This document shows, piece after piece, positions 18,315-24,764 of a stretch of DNA of 64,000 nt. The translations under genes and the position numbers were made by a program. Numbering within the stretch: the first letter of the stretch is position 1; every line of letters begins with the position of its first letter. The stretch is from an uncultured Oscillospiraceae bacterium (GTDB lineage Bacteria > Bacillota > Clostridia > Oscillospirales > Ruminococcaceae). Where the stretch lies: positions 1 through 64,000 of the forward strand of contig UQMF01000011.1 in assembly GCA_900542145.1 (NCBI GenBank), given 5' to 3'. The notes beneath the pieces were generated by a model that was not told the origin of the DNA, ran no database searches, and worked only from the letters and a program-made list of their open reading frames with translations.

Positions 18315-18761
18315 ATGGCGTCATTTAACAACAGCATTCCTGAAATCAGCATTGACGGATTTAAGGTGGTAAGCGGTAAGATGTTCGCACATCTTCCCAG
18401 AAAAGGAGAGCCGACTTGTACATTGTGGAATAATAGTATTTCATTCAATATGATGGCGCTTCAGTCAATAAACAGCTGCGAAAGAGTGAGAATCGAAGTC
18501 AACCCAAAAACAAAGGGACTTCTTGTAATACCGGTTACCATTCAAGATAAAGATGGGGTACGATGGGTACAAGGAGCAGATAAAATAACACCAAGAAAAA
18601 TCTTTTGCAGAGAATTTTCGTCACAATTATATGAAACATGGAAATTTAACCTGCAGTATGTTTACAGAGCAAAAGGAAAGTTAGTTTCGTCTGATAAAAA
18701 GGTCATGCTCTTATTTGATTTTAGTAAGCCTGAAAACTGGCAATATCATGAAGGAAAGTAA
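18315..18761 (+). CDS. stand-alone paralogue of the recombinase C-terminal domain (2)
   Basis: The 148-residue protein has the same domain in more divergent form: IDGFKVV, ISFNMMALQSI, RIEVNPKTKGLLVIPV, GVRWVQG, IFCREFSSQLYETWKFN, VYRAKGK and VMLLFDFSKPENW. AAGGAG precedes ATG 18315, 12 bases after the previous stop. It is almost nothing but this one domain, which marks out the domain boundary. Confidence 0.75.
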   Translation: MASFNNSIPEISIDGFKVVSGKMFAHLPRKGEPTCTLWNNSISFNMMALQSINSCERVRIEVNPKTKGLLVIPVTIQDKDGVRWVQGADKITPRKIFCREFSSQLYETWKFNLQYVYRAKGKLVSSDKKVMLLFDFSKPENWQYHEGK

Positions 18762-18762
18762 T

Positions 18763-19155
18763 ATGAAAGCTGATACATATATTTCTTTTTACCTAAAAGC
18801 AAATTGCATTCATATATATATTAGTGCTCTTCGTGATATTGGAAGTCCAAAACGAATTTGCTTTATGATTGACGAACAAGGCCGATCATTACTGGTTGCT
18901 CCGTATGAAAACACGGATTTCAAGTCACATAGTGTTCCTGTGTCAGTTTATTCTGGTCTGGCTACATTTCGAATATTTAGCGTTCACCTCTGTCGATTAA
19001 TTGCTTCATCACATAATTGGGATACCAGTTGCTCATACCGTGTTCCTGGCAAATACAACTCAAAACACAATGTTGTTGTTTTTAACTTAAACGATGCAAG
19101 GACAATCGGACAGGAAGAACAAGGAACTTGTGCAATTGCTGACACGCAATTTTAA
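18763..19155 (+). CDS. stand-alone paralogue of the recombinase C-terminal domain (3)
   Basis: The 130-residue protein is the most divergent copy: ISFYLKANCI, ICFMIDEQGRSLLVAPYE, LATFRIFSVHLCRLIASS, SYRVPGKYNSKHNVVVFNL. The shared pattern of a beta-rich start, an amphipathic helix in the middle and a G-K-x6-10-hydrophobic end is kept. ATG 18763 is chosen over earlier in-frame codons because AAGGAAAG lies just upstream. It closes the five-gene operon. Confidence 0.65.
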   Translation: MKADTYISFYLKANCIHIYISALRDIGSPKRICFMIDEQGRSLLVAPYENTDFKSHSVPVSVYSGLATFRIFSVHLCRLIASSHNWDTSCSYRVPGKYNSKHNVVVFNLNDARTIGQEEQGTCAIADTQF

Positions 19156-19159
19156 GAAA

Positions 19160-19208
19160 TGCAACCATATCACAGAAATTGCAACCCTATGCAACCACGG
19201 TTGCATAG
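19160..19208. repeat. GCAACC repeats with perfect inverted repeat
   Basis: GCAACC occurs three times in direct orientation (about 19161, 19181, 19191), and CTATGCAACC (19187-19196) faces its reverse complement (19199-19208) across two bases. Its position just after the recombinase operon makes it a candidate recombination or regulatory site. Confidence 0.5.
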
Positions 19209-19237
19209 TATCAAAATTTGAAGCCTTTTTCATAACA

Positions 19238-19287
19238 GGACACCAATTTTGATACAATTCGTATCTTGATTGGTGTCCGTTTTCTTT
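19238..19287 (+). terminator. terminator of the recombinase operon with conserved loop
   Basis: GGACACCAAT (19238-19247) pairs with ATTGGTGTCC (19269-19278), followed by a T-rich tract. The loop contains TTTTGATACAA and GTATC, shared with the terminator at 6815-6866 although the stems differ. Confidence 0.65.
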
Positions 19288-19525
19288 ATCCGAAAATCCT
19301 TGTTTAATGGGATTATCAACACAATTTAACAAAAGCAGGCTCTGCGGTGACCGAAAAATGGTTATCGCAGAGCCTTTCTTATTTTTTACCTTTATACTAT
19401 TTAACGAAAGGTCGTAAGGGTGTGCATTTTCGGCAAGGGGGTGTGCACTTTTAAATTATTCCAATCACTTTAAAGAATTGCAAACCATCTGTTTTCTGCC
19501 GGTCGTTTTTATCAAACTCGCAGTA
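19288..19525. other. intergenic stretch with a second terminator hairpin
   Basis: GGCTCTGCG (19338-19346) pairs with CGCAGAGCC (19366-19374) and is followed by a T-rich tract to 19386, a good plus-strand terminator. The rest is A+T-rich and contains no gene; GGTGTGCA occurs twice near 19420 and 19440. Confidence 0.6.
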
Positions 19526-19974
19526 TCATACAATTTTGTCCACTGCATTCTGAATCAGTTCAGCCTGACGCTGAGTTATTCCGCCGCCGGCTGTACCAAA
19601 GCTATGCGACAGCGGAATGCCCAGTCCGAACGGTGACTCACGGAAAATGAGCTTATACAGCACGCAGGCGGCGATATAGTTTCCGAGATTATTCTGATGA
19701 CCGTTATCACCACACTCTTCACCGGGAACGATGTACGGATCTGCCTCAGATATGTTGTTTTCGAGAATGTATCTGTATACAGCGGCCACCGGAGCCAGCA
19801 GAGCGCCGGTCTGATCTGCAAGCTTTGTGTACCAATCCATATTGGCCTCGGTCATCTGCTTGTTTGTAAGAGTAAGAATGTATGATGCATTTTCACCATA
19901 GTATGGATCTCCCTGTTTTCCTTCGTGCCATGGCTTAACTCCCATATCATAGAAAAAGCCGTAACGATAAGCAT
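19526..19974 (-). pseudogene. SGNH/GDSL-type hydrolase (DUF4886-like), C-terminal fragment
   Basis: The frame reads AYRYGFFYDMGVKPWH at the truncated end. It then has the C-terminal block of SGNH hydrolases: YILTLTNKQM, APVAAVYRYILENN and EECGDNGHQNNLGNYIAACVLY, whose D-x-x-H supplies the catalytic His. The N-terminal block with the nucleophile Ser is missing because the sequence changes abruptly into urtD around 19970. It is a gene remnant at the island's edge. The family call is moderately sure. Confidence 0.55.
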
Positions 19975-20247
19975 CCCAAGCTCATCATTCTTGACGAGCC
20001 GACCGCCGGTATGACCGCCGCCGAAACCTACAAGACCGGCGAGATGATAAAGGAGCTGCTCGCCGATCATACCGTAATGGTGGTCGAGCACGATATGGAT
20101 TTCGTAAAGCAGGTGGCGCAGACCGTCACGGTGCTGCACCACGGTCAGCTGCTTGCGGAGGGCACATTCGACGAGGTGGAGAAGGATCCGCGCGTTATCC
20201 AGGTGTACCTCAAGGACGATTCAGACGAAGAAGCAAAGGAGGCGTGA
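19966..20247 (+). pseudogene. urtD: urea ABC transporter ATPase UrtD, C-terminal fragment
   Basis: The frame begins at HPKLIILDEPTAGMT (Walker B) and runs through HTVMVVEHDMDFVKQVAQTV (H-loop) to a normal C-terminus. Urea-transporter UrtD proteins have this pattern, and the following gene is a UrtE. The N-terminal two thirds, including Walker A and the signature motif, are missing. This is either a real deletion at the end of the accessory island or an assembly join. Confidence 0.75.
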
Positions 20248-20251
20248 GAAT

Positions 20252-20953
20252 ATGCTGGAGGTATCGCACGTCAATGTAAACTACGGCAAGAGCCGTGTAA
20301 TAACGGACGTATCATTCACCCTCAACCGCGGCAGAAAGCTGGTGGTGCTGGGGCGCAACGGTGTAGGCAAGACCACGCTCATGAAATGTATCATGGGACT
20401 TCTCCCGGTGGAGGGAAAGGGAACTCTCAAGCTGGAGAACAAGAATATCACGAAAATGCCGGCGTATATGCACAATCAGATGGGCATCGGATATGTTCCG
20501 CAGGGGCGCGAGATAATCCCGGATTTCACCGTGCGCGAGAATCTGGAGCTTGGCTGCCTCGGGCACAACTCGGTCAGCTTCAAGGAGCAGTTCGAGATCG
20601 TGCTGGATTACTTCCCGGCACTCAAGGAGCACATGAACCGCAAGGGCGGCGTGCTTTCCGGCGGTCAGCAGCAGCAGCTCGCCATCGGGCGCTGCCTTAT
20701 GGGCAGACCCTCGATAGTGGTCCTTGACGAGCCGACGGAGGGTATTCAGCCGAACGTGGTTTCCGAGATCGCCACGACGCTGAACCGTATCTCAAGGGAG
20801 ATGTATCTCAGCGTTATTCTGGTGGAGCAGAACATAAAGTTCGCCAAGAGGATAGCCGAGGATTTTATAATCCTCCAGAAGGGCTCCATCGTTGCGCAGG
20901 GGGCGATAGGCGAACTTAACGACGACCTTGCCAAGAAGTACCTGGCGGTGTGA
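20252..20953 (+). CDS. urtE: urea / branched-chain-type ABC transporter ATPase UrtE
   Basis: The 233-residue ATPase has Walker A GRNGVGKTT (about 36-44), signature LSGGQQQQLAIGR, Walker B VVLDEPTEGIQP and H-loop VILVEQNIKFA, closely matching UrtE of the urtABCDE urea importer; LivF is the nearest alternative. ATG 20252 is preceded by AAAGGAGG and lies four bases after the urtD stop. The permeases, binding protein and most of urtD are not in the window, so the transporter cannot be complete here. Confidence 0.85.
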   Translation: MLEVSHVNVNYGKSRVITDVSFTLNRGRKLVVLGRNGVGKTTLMKCIMGLLPVEGKGTLKLENKNITKMPAYMHNQMGIGYVPQGREIIPDFTVRENLELGCLGHNSVSFKEQFEIVLDYFPALKEHMNRKGGVLSGGQQQQLAIGRCLMGRPSIVVLDEPTEGIQPNVVSEIATTLNRISREMYLSVILVEQNIKFAKRIAEDFIILQKGSIVAQGAIGELNDDLAKKYLAV

Positions 20954-20973
20954 TCCTGCACGCTTCCCGAAAT

Positions 20974-21000
20974 AAATCCCTCCCGGCTCGGGAGGGATTT
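20974..21000 (+). terminator. hairpin after urtE
   Basis: AAATCCCTCCC (20974-20984) pairs with GGGAGGGATTT (20990-21000). It serves the end of urtE and also faces the minus-strand small gene. Confidence 0.65.
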
Positions 21001-21003
21001 CTG

Positions 21004-21160
21004 TTATTGGTCTGAGTTTTCCTTGAAATACACGATGAATCTGTGCGGACTGCCGTCGGATTTGCCCACCGGGCGCTTTTCCAGCAGCAGGTACTTCTTT
21101 CCGTGTTCAATAGTGACTGTGAACATGCGGTACACCAGCCATTGTAGGCAACAGCTTCAT
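21004..21160 (-). pseudogene. small frameshifted gene divergent from the XRE regulator
   Basis: On the minus strand AAAAGGAG precedes ATG 21160, but that frame stops after 17 residues. One frame over, MFTVTIEHGKKYLLLEKRP to FKENSDQ (from 21126 to 21004) reads like the body of a small protein. The two parts would make about 52 residues with a single shift near 21135. It is either a decayed gene, a sequencing error or two tiny peptides. A strong divergent promoter (21302-21274) drives it. Function unknown. Confidence 0.35.
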
Positions 21161-21263
21161 GCGTATCATCTCCTTTTGGCTATATTGTAACACTACAGGA
21201 GGACACCCCCAGCGTCCGTATAAAAACTTCCTGAGCGGCATACATTACTAATAGTAAAGATAG

Positions 21264-21302
21264 GCTATACTTCAGTATAGCACAATATGCGATAAATGTC
21301 AA
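21264..21302 (-). promoter_or_regulatory. minus-strand promoter embedded in a palindromic operator
   Basis: Minus strand TTGACA (21302-21297), 17 bases, TATACT (21279-21274). The -10 box is part of the perfect inverted repeat GCTATAC/GTATAGC (21264-21281). A related palindrome AGTAT-GCT-ATACT lies at 21341-21353 over the plus-strand -10 box, so one repressor could control both directions. Confidence 0.7.
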
Positions 21303-21340
21303 CAGTATCTTTACTTTCAGTAAGTTCAGCAAATCCGGAT

Positions 21341-21353
21341 AGTATGCTATACT
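21341..21353 (+). promoter_or_regulatory. -10 region and operator half of the XRE gene
   Basis: TATACT (21348-21353) with a weak -35 (TTCAGC, 21325-21330) lies within the palindrome at 21341-21353, a candidate autoregulatory site. Confidence 0.5.
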
Positions 21354-21372
21354 TTTATCAGGGGGGATCGGA

Positions 21373-21699
21373 ATGGCTACTCTTGGCGAAAGGCTCCGTG
21401 CACTGCGCGGCGACAATGGTATCACTCAGGCGGAACTTGCGGAAAAGATATTCGTGAGCGAAAGCTACATCGCGCTTATTGAACTGAACAGGCGGAATCC
21501 CAGCACTGAAATTCTCGGGAAGCTGTCGGACTACTTCGGGGTGTCAACGGATTACCTCCTTAACGGGGAGCTTTCCGAAGAGGACGTCCTGCATGTGAAG
21601 GAATGGCGCGCCCTGGTTTCCGGGCGGAGCGACCGTGAGATAACAAGCGCCCTCAGGCTGGTGCGGTCGTTTTTTGAGAGCGTTGACGAGGCTAGATGA
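21373..21699 (+). CDS. XRE-family regulator
   Basis: The 108-residue protein has a Cro/CI helix-turn-helix (GITQAELAEKIFVSESYIALIEL) followed by FGVSTDYLLNGEL and a helical tail (WRALVSGRSDREITSALRLV, ending FFESVDEAR). The tail recurs as an independent 56-residue protein just downstream. GGGGGG-ATC precedes ATG 21373. Palindromic CTATAC sites on both sides of the divergent promoter region fit autoregulation and control of the minus-strand small gene. Confidence 0.85.
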   Translation: MATLGERLRALRGDNGITQAELAEKIFVSESYIALIELNRRNPSTEILGKLSDYFGVSTDYLLNGELSEEDVLHVKEWRALVSGRSDREITSALRLVRSFFESVDEAR

Positions 21700-21702
21700 A
21701 TT

Positions 21703-21730
21703 TTACCCGGACAGTGGACTGTCCGGGTAA
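21703..21730 (+). terminator. hairpin after the XRE gene
   Basis: TTACCCGGACAG (21703-21714) pairs perfectly with its complement (21719-21730) across four bases. The next bases are only moderately T-rich, so read-through into the small gene at 21761 is likely. Confidence 0.6.
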
Positions 21731-21760
21731 TTCTGTATCATTAGTTATGAGGTGATACAG

Positions 21761-21931
21761 ATGACTGAAAAGGAACGTATGATCGCGGAGCTGGTCCGGC
21801 TGCTTTCCGGCAGGTCGGAAAGAGAAGTGGAGCTTATCTCCAGACTGGTGAGGGATTACATCACGCTGGTGGACGAGAATAAAAATCCGGGCGGAAGTTC
21901 GACGGAGCGCGTATTGAAAAATACTTTATAA
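21761..21931 (+). CDS. small protein homologous to the XRE regulator's C-terminal tail
   Basis: The 56-residue protein (MTEKERMIAELVRLLSGRSE...) aligns with the last 30 residues of the regulator at 21373: LLSGRSEREVELISRLVRD against LVSGRSDREITSALRLVRS, then a matching VDE. GAGGTGA lies upstream. It has no DNA-binding part. If the tail mediates oligomerisation, a free copy could poison or modulate the repressor; that is inference. A promoter for the next gene overlaps its 3' end. Confidence 0.6.
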   Translation: MTEKERMIAELVRLLSGRSEREVELISRLVRDYITLVDENKNPGGSSTERVLKNTL

Positions 21932-21942
21932 TGTGATATAAT
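21914..21942 (+). promoter_or_regulatory. promoter for the choloylglycine hydrolase gene
   Basis: TTGAAA (21914-21919), 17 bases, TATAAT (21937-21942), overlapping the end of the small gene. It would give a leader of about 120 bases. A second -10-like TATACT lies near 22027. Confidence 0.6.
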
Positions 21943-22067
21943 ACATATCGCCATAAATGGATCCCGACAGAGCCGGATATTCTGAATTTTCCGGTGGGAT
22001 TTCACGGATATTTCACAATTGTGTGTTATACTATAAAAAAACACAAAGCTGAAAGCGAGGATATGTT

Positions 22068-23048
22068 ATGTGCACGGCAGCAACCTATCAGACGGAATGC
22101 TTCTACATGGGCAGAACGCTGGACTATGAATTTTCCTACGGTGAGCAGATCACCATCACGCCCCGGAATTACCCGTTCCATTTCCGGCACGACGGCGACC
22201 TTGATCATCACTACGCCATGATCGGAATGGCGCACATTGCCGGAGGTTATCCGCTGTATTACGATGCAGTGAACGAAAAGGGACTGGGAATGGCAGGGCT
22301 GAATTTCGCCCGGTCCGCGGAATACCCGGAGGTTGGCGAGGGGCGCTGCGTGGCGCAGTTCGAGTTTATCCCGTGGGTGCTCAGCCGCTGCGCCGGACTT
22401 TCCGAGGCGAGAAAGCTGCTGGGCGAGATAAGCCTGGTGGGGACTCCGTTCAGCGCACAGTTCCCGGCGGCGAAAATGCACTGGATAATCGCCGACAAAT
22501 CCGGAGCTATCGTTGTTGAGCCTTTCGCGGACGGGCTGAGAATACACGAGGATCCTGCCGGAGTGCTTACTAACGAGCCGCCCTTTGAGCAGCAGATAAA
22601 CCGGCTGTGCGACTACATGAGCCTTTCCCCGAAGCAGCCTCAGAATAATCTCGGGATTCCGCTGGAATGCTACAGCCGCGGAATGGGCGCCCTGGGACTT
22701 CCCGGGGATCTCTCCTCCACGTCTAGGTTTGTGCGCGCTGCGTTTACACGGGCTAACTCCATATCCGGGAAATCCGAGGAGGAGAGCGTGGGGCAGTTCT
22801 TCCACATTCTCGGCTCGGTGGAGCAGGTCCGGGGCTGCTGCGAGGTCGCGGAGGGGAAATACGAAATAACCATCTACACCTCCTGCTGGAACGCGGACAG
22901 AGGAATATACTATCACACCACCTACAACAACCGTCAGATATCCGCGGTGGACATGCATAGCGCCGACCTGGACGGGTGCAGGCTGTACTCCTGCCCGATA
23001 CAGGACCGGGAGCAGATACGCGTCTGCAATGCGGAGCCGATGAAATAA
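22068..23048 (+). CDS. choloylglycine hydrolase family protein (bile salt hydrolase-like)
   Basis: The 326-residue enzyme belongs to the Ntn-hydrolase family that cuts linear amides such as conjugated bile salts or penicillin V. The catalytic set is visible: Cys2 exposed after Met removal, Arg16 and Asp19 (GRTLDYE), Asn79 (GLNFAR), Asn169 (LTNEPPF) and Arg223 (SRFVRAAF). There is no signal peptide, so it is cytoplasmic like known bile salt hydrolases. Length is typical. Bile salt versus penicillin or N-acyl-lactone specificity cannot be decided by eye. The acetyltransferase gene follows after 16 bases. Confidence 0.85.
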   Translation: MCTAATYQTECFYMGRTLDYEFSYGEQITITPRNYPFHFRHDGDLDHHYAMIGMAHIAGGYPLYYDAVNEKGLGMAGLNFARSAEYPEVGEGRCVAQFEFIPWVLSRCAGLSEARKLLGEISLVGTPFSAQFPAAKMHWIIADKSGAIVVEPFADGLRIHEDPAGVLTNEPPFEQQINRLCDYMSLSPKQPQNNLGIPLECYSRGMGALGLPGDLSSTSRFVRAAFTRANSISGKSEEESVGQFFHILGSVEQVRGCCEVAEGKYEITIYTSCWNADRGIYYHTTYNNRQISAVDMHSADLDGCRLYSCPIQDREQIRVCNAEPMK

Positions 23049-23064
23049 ACTATAGGAGCGAAGA

Positions 23065-23601
23065 ATGATAACACTTGAACCCTACAGAAAAGAATTCGAA
23101 AAGCAATACCATGCGCTGTATCTGTCGGCATTTCCGGAGGAGGAGCGCGCACCCTGGTGGCTACTTAAGCGCCGGGCAAAGCAGGGCAGGGCGGAGGCTC
23201 TGGCGGCAATGGACGACGGCAGATTCGCCGGAATGGCGTATGTGGTCACGCTGGGGGATATGACGTATCTGTTCTACCTCGCGGTTGAGGAGGGGCAGCG
23301 CGGCCGCGGCACCGGCGGAAAGATAATCGCGGCGCTGCGCGAGCGCTTCCCGGACAAGCGGATTTACCTTGCGAGGGAACAGCTGGACGAATCCGCCGGA
23401 AACTATCCGCAGCGCGAGAGCCGTCATCGCTTTTACCTCGCGAACGGCTTCCGGGACTGGGACATTATCATAAAGGAGGGTCCCGTTACATACGACGTTA
23501 TGGGGATTGGAACGCCGGTGACTCCGCCGGAATACCGCGCGCTGATAAGCGGCTGGGCTGGAAAGCTCCCCGGGTTGTTTTTCCGGGCGTATATGGAATA
23601 A
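23065..23601 (+). CDS. GNAT-family N-acetyltransferase
   Basis: The 178-residue protein has the GNAT acetyl-CoA loop (VEEGQRGRGTGGKIIAAL, residues about 73-90) and the later FYLANGFRDWD strand typical of the fold. AGGAGCGAAGA lies before ATG 23065. It probably forms an operon with the choloylglycine hydrolase. The acceptor substrate is unknown. Confidence 0.8.
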   Translation: MITLEPYRKEFEKQYHALYLSAFPEEERAPWWLLKRRAKQGRAEALAAMDDGRFAGMAYVVTLGDMTYLFYLAVEEGQRGRGTGGKIIAALRERFPDKRIYLAREQLDESAGNYPQRESRHRFYLANGFRDWDIIIKEGPVTYDVMGIGTPVTPPEYRALISGWAGKLPGLFFRAYME

Positions 23602-23607
23602 AAACTG

Positions 23608-23636
23608 TTGACAAATGTTAAATCATGTGATATACT
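23608..23636 (+). promoter_or_regulatory. promoter of the secreted protein gene
   Basis: TTGACA (23608-23613), 17 bases, TATACT (23631-23636), starting just after the acetyltransferase stop. Confidence 0.8.
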
Positions 23637-23681
23637 ATAGTCACAAAACCGAACTGGTAATTTGTGAAAAGGAGCGATAAC

Positions 23682-24509
23682 ATGAACAGATTTGTCAGAA
23701 AAATAGCAGCTGTCACACTGGCTGTGGCAATATCGGCAGGAGCGGCGGTAAGCGCTTCGGCTCAGAACTGTGTTCCGCTGCCGGAGGTCAAGACCGTAGA
23801 GCTAGACCGGCTGGGTGACAGGGTGGCTTACAGCGGATACCCGGATTACGGCGTCAGCGTGCTTATAGATAACTGTACCGTCAAGAATAGCCCGATATAT
23901 GTAAAGCCCGGCGAAACCCCTACCAGTGAATTCGTCGTGCCAAAGGGGAAGAAGCTCGTCCTTAAGAAGGGCGCCGTTATCGACGGCAGCATGTACATCG
24001 AGAAGGGTGCGACTGTATCCGTCAGCGGCGGAACACTCAAGGTAAACGGAAGGCTGATTTGCGACGGCAGACTCAACATAGGCGAAAATGGCTACATGTC
24101 GCTGGCGGACGGCAGCAGATTCGTGGTGAACACTTCCGGCACTTTCAGGTACAACGCTGATGGAATAACCATAAACCGGGACGCGGATTACGCGTGCTTC
24201 GGGAAGTTCACATACAAGCACCTTGACGACAGCACTGCGCAGACCATTGCCGCAAAGCCGCTGTGCGTGCTTGCCGGGGATTCCGGAAAGCTGTCCATGG
24301 TGACTGATGAAAAGTCCATTGACGGATACGTTTCCATGCTGTGCGACTACGGGCACGGTAATCCCGGTTCAACGAGCGACAGCCTGTATTTCATTATGGG
24401 CAACGGCTCCAGAATACGGGTGGATACTGCGGCGGACAAAGTGTCGGATATCGCCGGAGTTTGGGTGCTGAGAATGATCGAACTGACTGACGAGCTGCTG
24501 AAAAGGTAA
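23682..24509 (+). CDS. secreted protein of unknown function, repetitive beta-rich
   Basis: The 275-residue protein begins with a signal peptide (RKIAAVTLAVAISAGAAVSASA). The body has short repeating hydrophobic strands of about 16-20 residues (KGKKLVLKKGAVIDGSMYI, KGATVSVSGGTLKVNGRLI, DGRLNIGENGYMSLADGS), resembling a small beta-helix or stacked-strand adhesin. ATG 23682 is used because AAAGGAG lies just upstream; an earlier in-frame GTG overlaps that site. No catalytic motif is recognised. It has its own promoter and terminator and so is monocistronic. Confidence 0.65.
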   Translation: MNRFVRKIAAVTLAVAISAGAAVSASAQNCVPLPEVKTVELDRLGDRVAYSGYPDYGVSVLIDNCTVKNSPIYVKPGETPTSEFVVPKGKKLVLKKGAVIDGSMYIEKGATVSVSGGTLKVNGRLICDGRLNIGENGYMSLADGSRFVVNTSGTFRYNADGITINRDADYACFGKFTYKHLDDSTAQTIAAKPLCVLAGDSGKLSMVTDEKSIDGYVSMLCDYGHGNPGSTSDSLYFIMGNGSRIRVDTAADKVSDIAGVWVLRMIELTDELLKR

Positions 24510-24527
24510 TCAAGAGAATACGGAAAT

Positions 24528-24573
24528 GGCGCCAGTCTGGCAGGCACAAAGCCTGGTCAGACCGGCGCCTTTC
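24528..24573 (+). terminator. strong intrinsic terminator
   Basis: GGCGCC-A-GTCTG-x-CAGGC pairs with GCCTG-xx-CAGAC-x-GGCGCC around a short loop, then TTTCT. Confidence 0.8.
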
Positions 24574-24684
24574 TGGTATCCGCGGCTTTCACGGCAGTCT
24601 GGAAAGTACTTTGGATAAGCGTTGTGCGTATTTACCGAACATTCCGATGTGGAATTGTGCAAAACGGAAAATTTTCAGAAACCC

Positions 24685-24742
24685 TTGAAAAATCTGTGGA
24701 TTTATGCTACAATCAAATTGCCGGAAACGTTTTCGGTAATTT
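24685..24742 (+). promoter_or_regulatory. promoter and LacI-type operator of the first sugar regulator
   Basis: TTGAAA (24685-24690), 17 bases, TACAAT (24708-24713). Directly after it is a near-perfect 28-bp palindrome (24715-24742) centred on AACGTT at 24726-24731, flanked by CCG/CGG. It resembles LacI-family or CcpA operators and overlaps the transcription start, which fits autorepression. Confidence 0.75.
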
Positions 24743-24764
24743 GATTCGGACAACAGGTGAGCCA

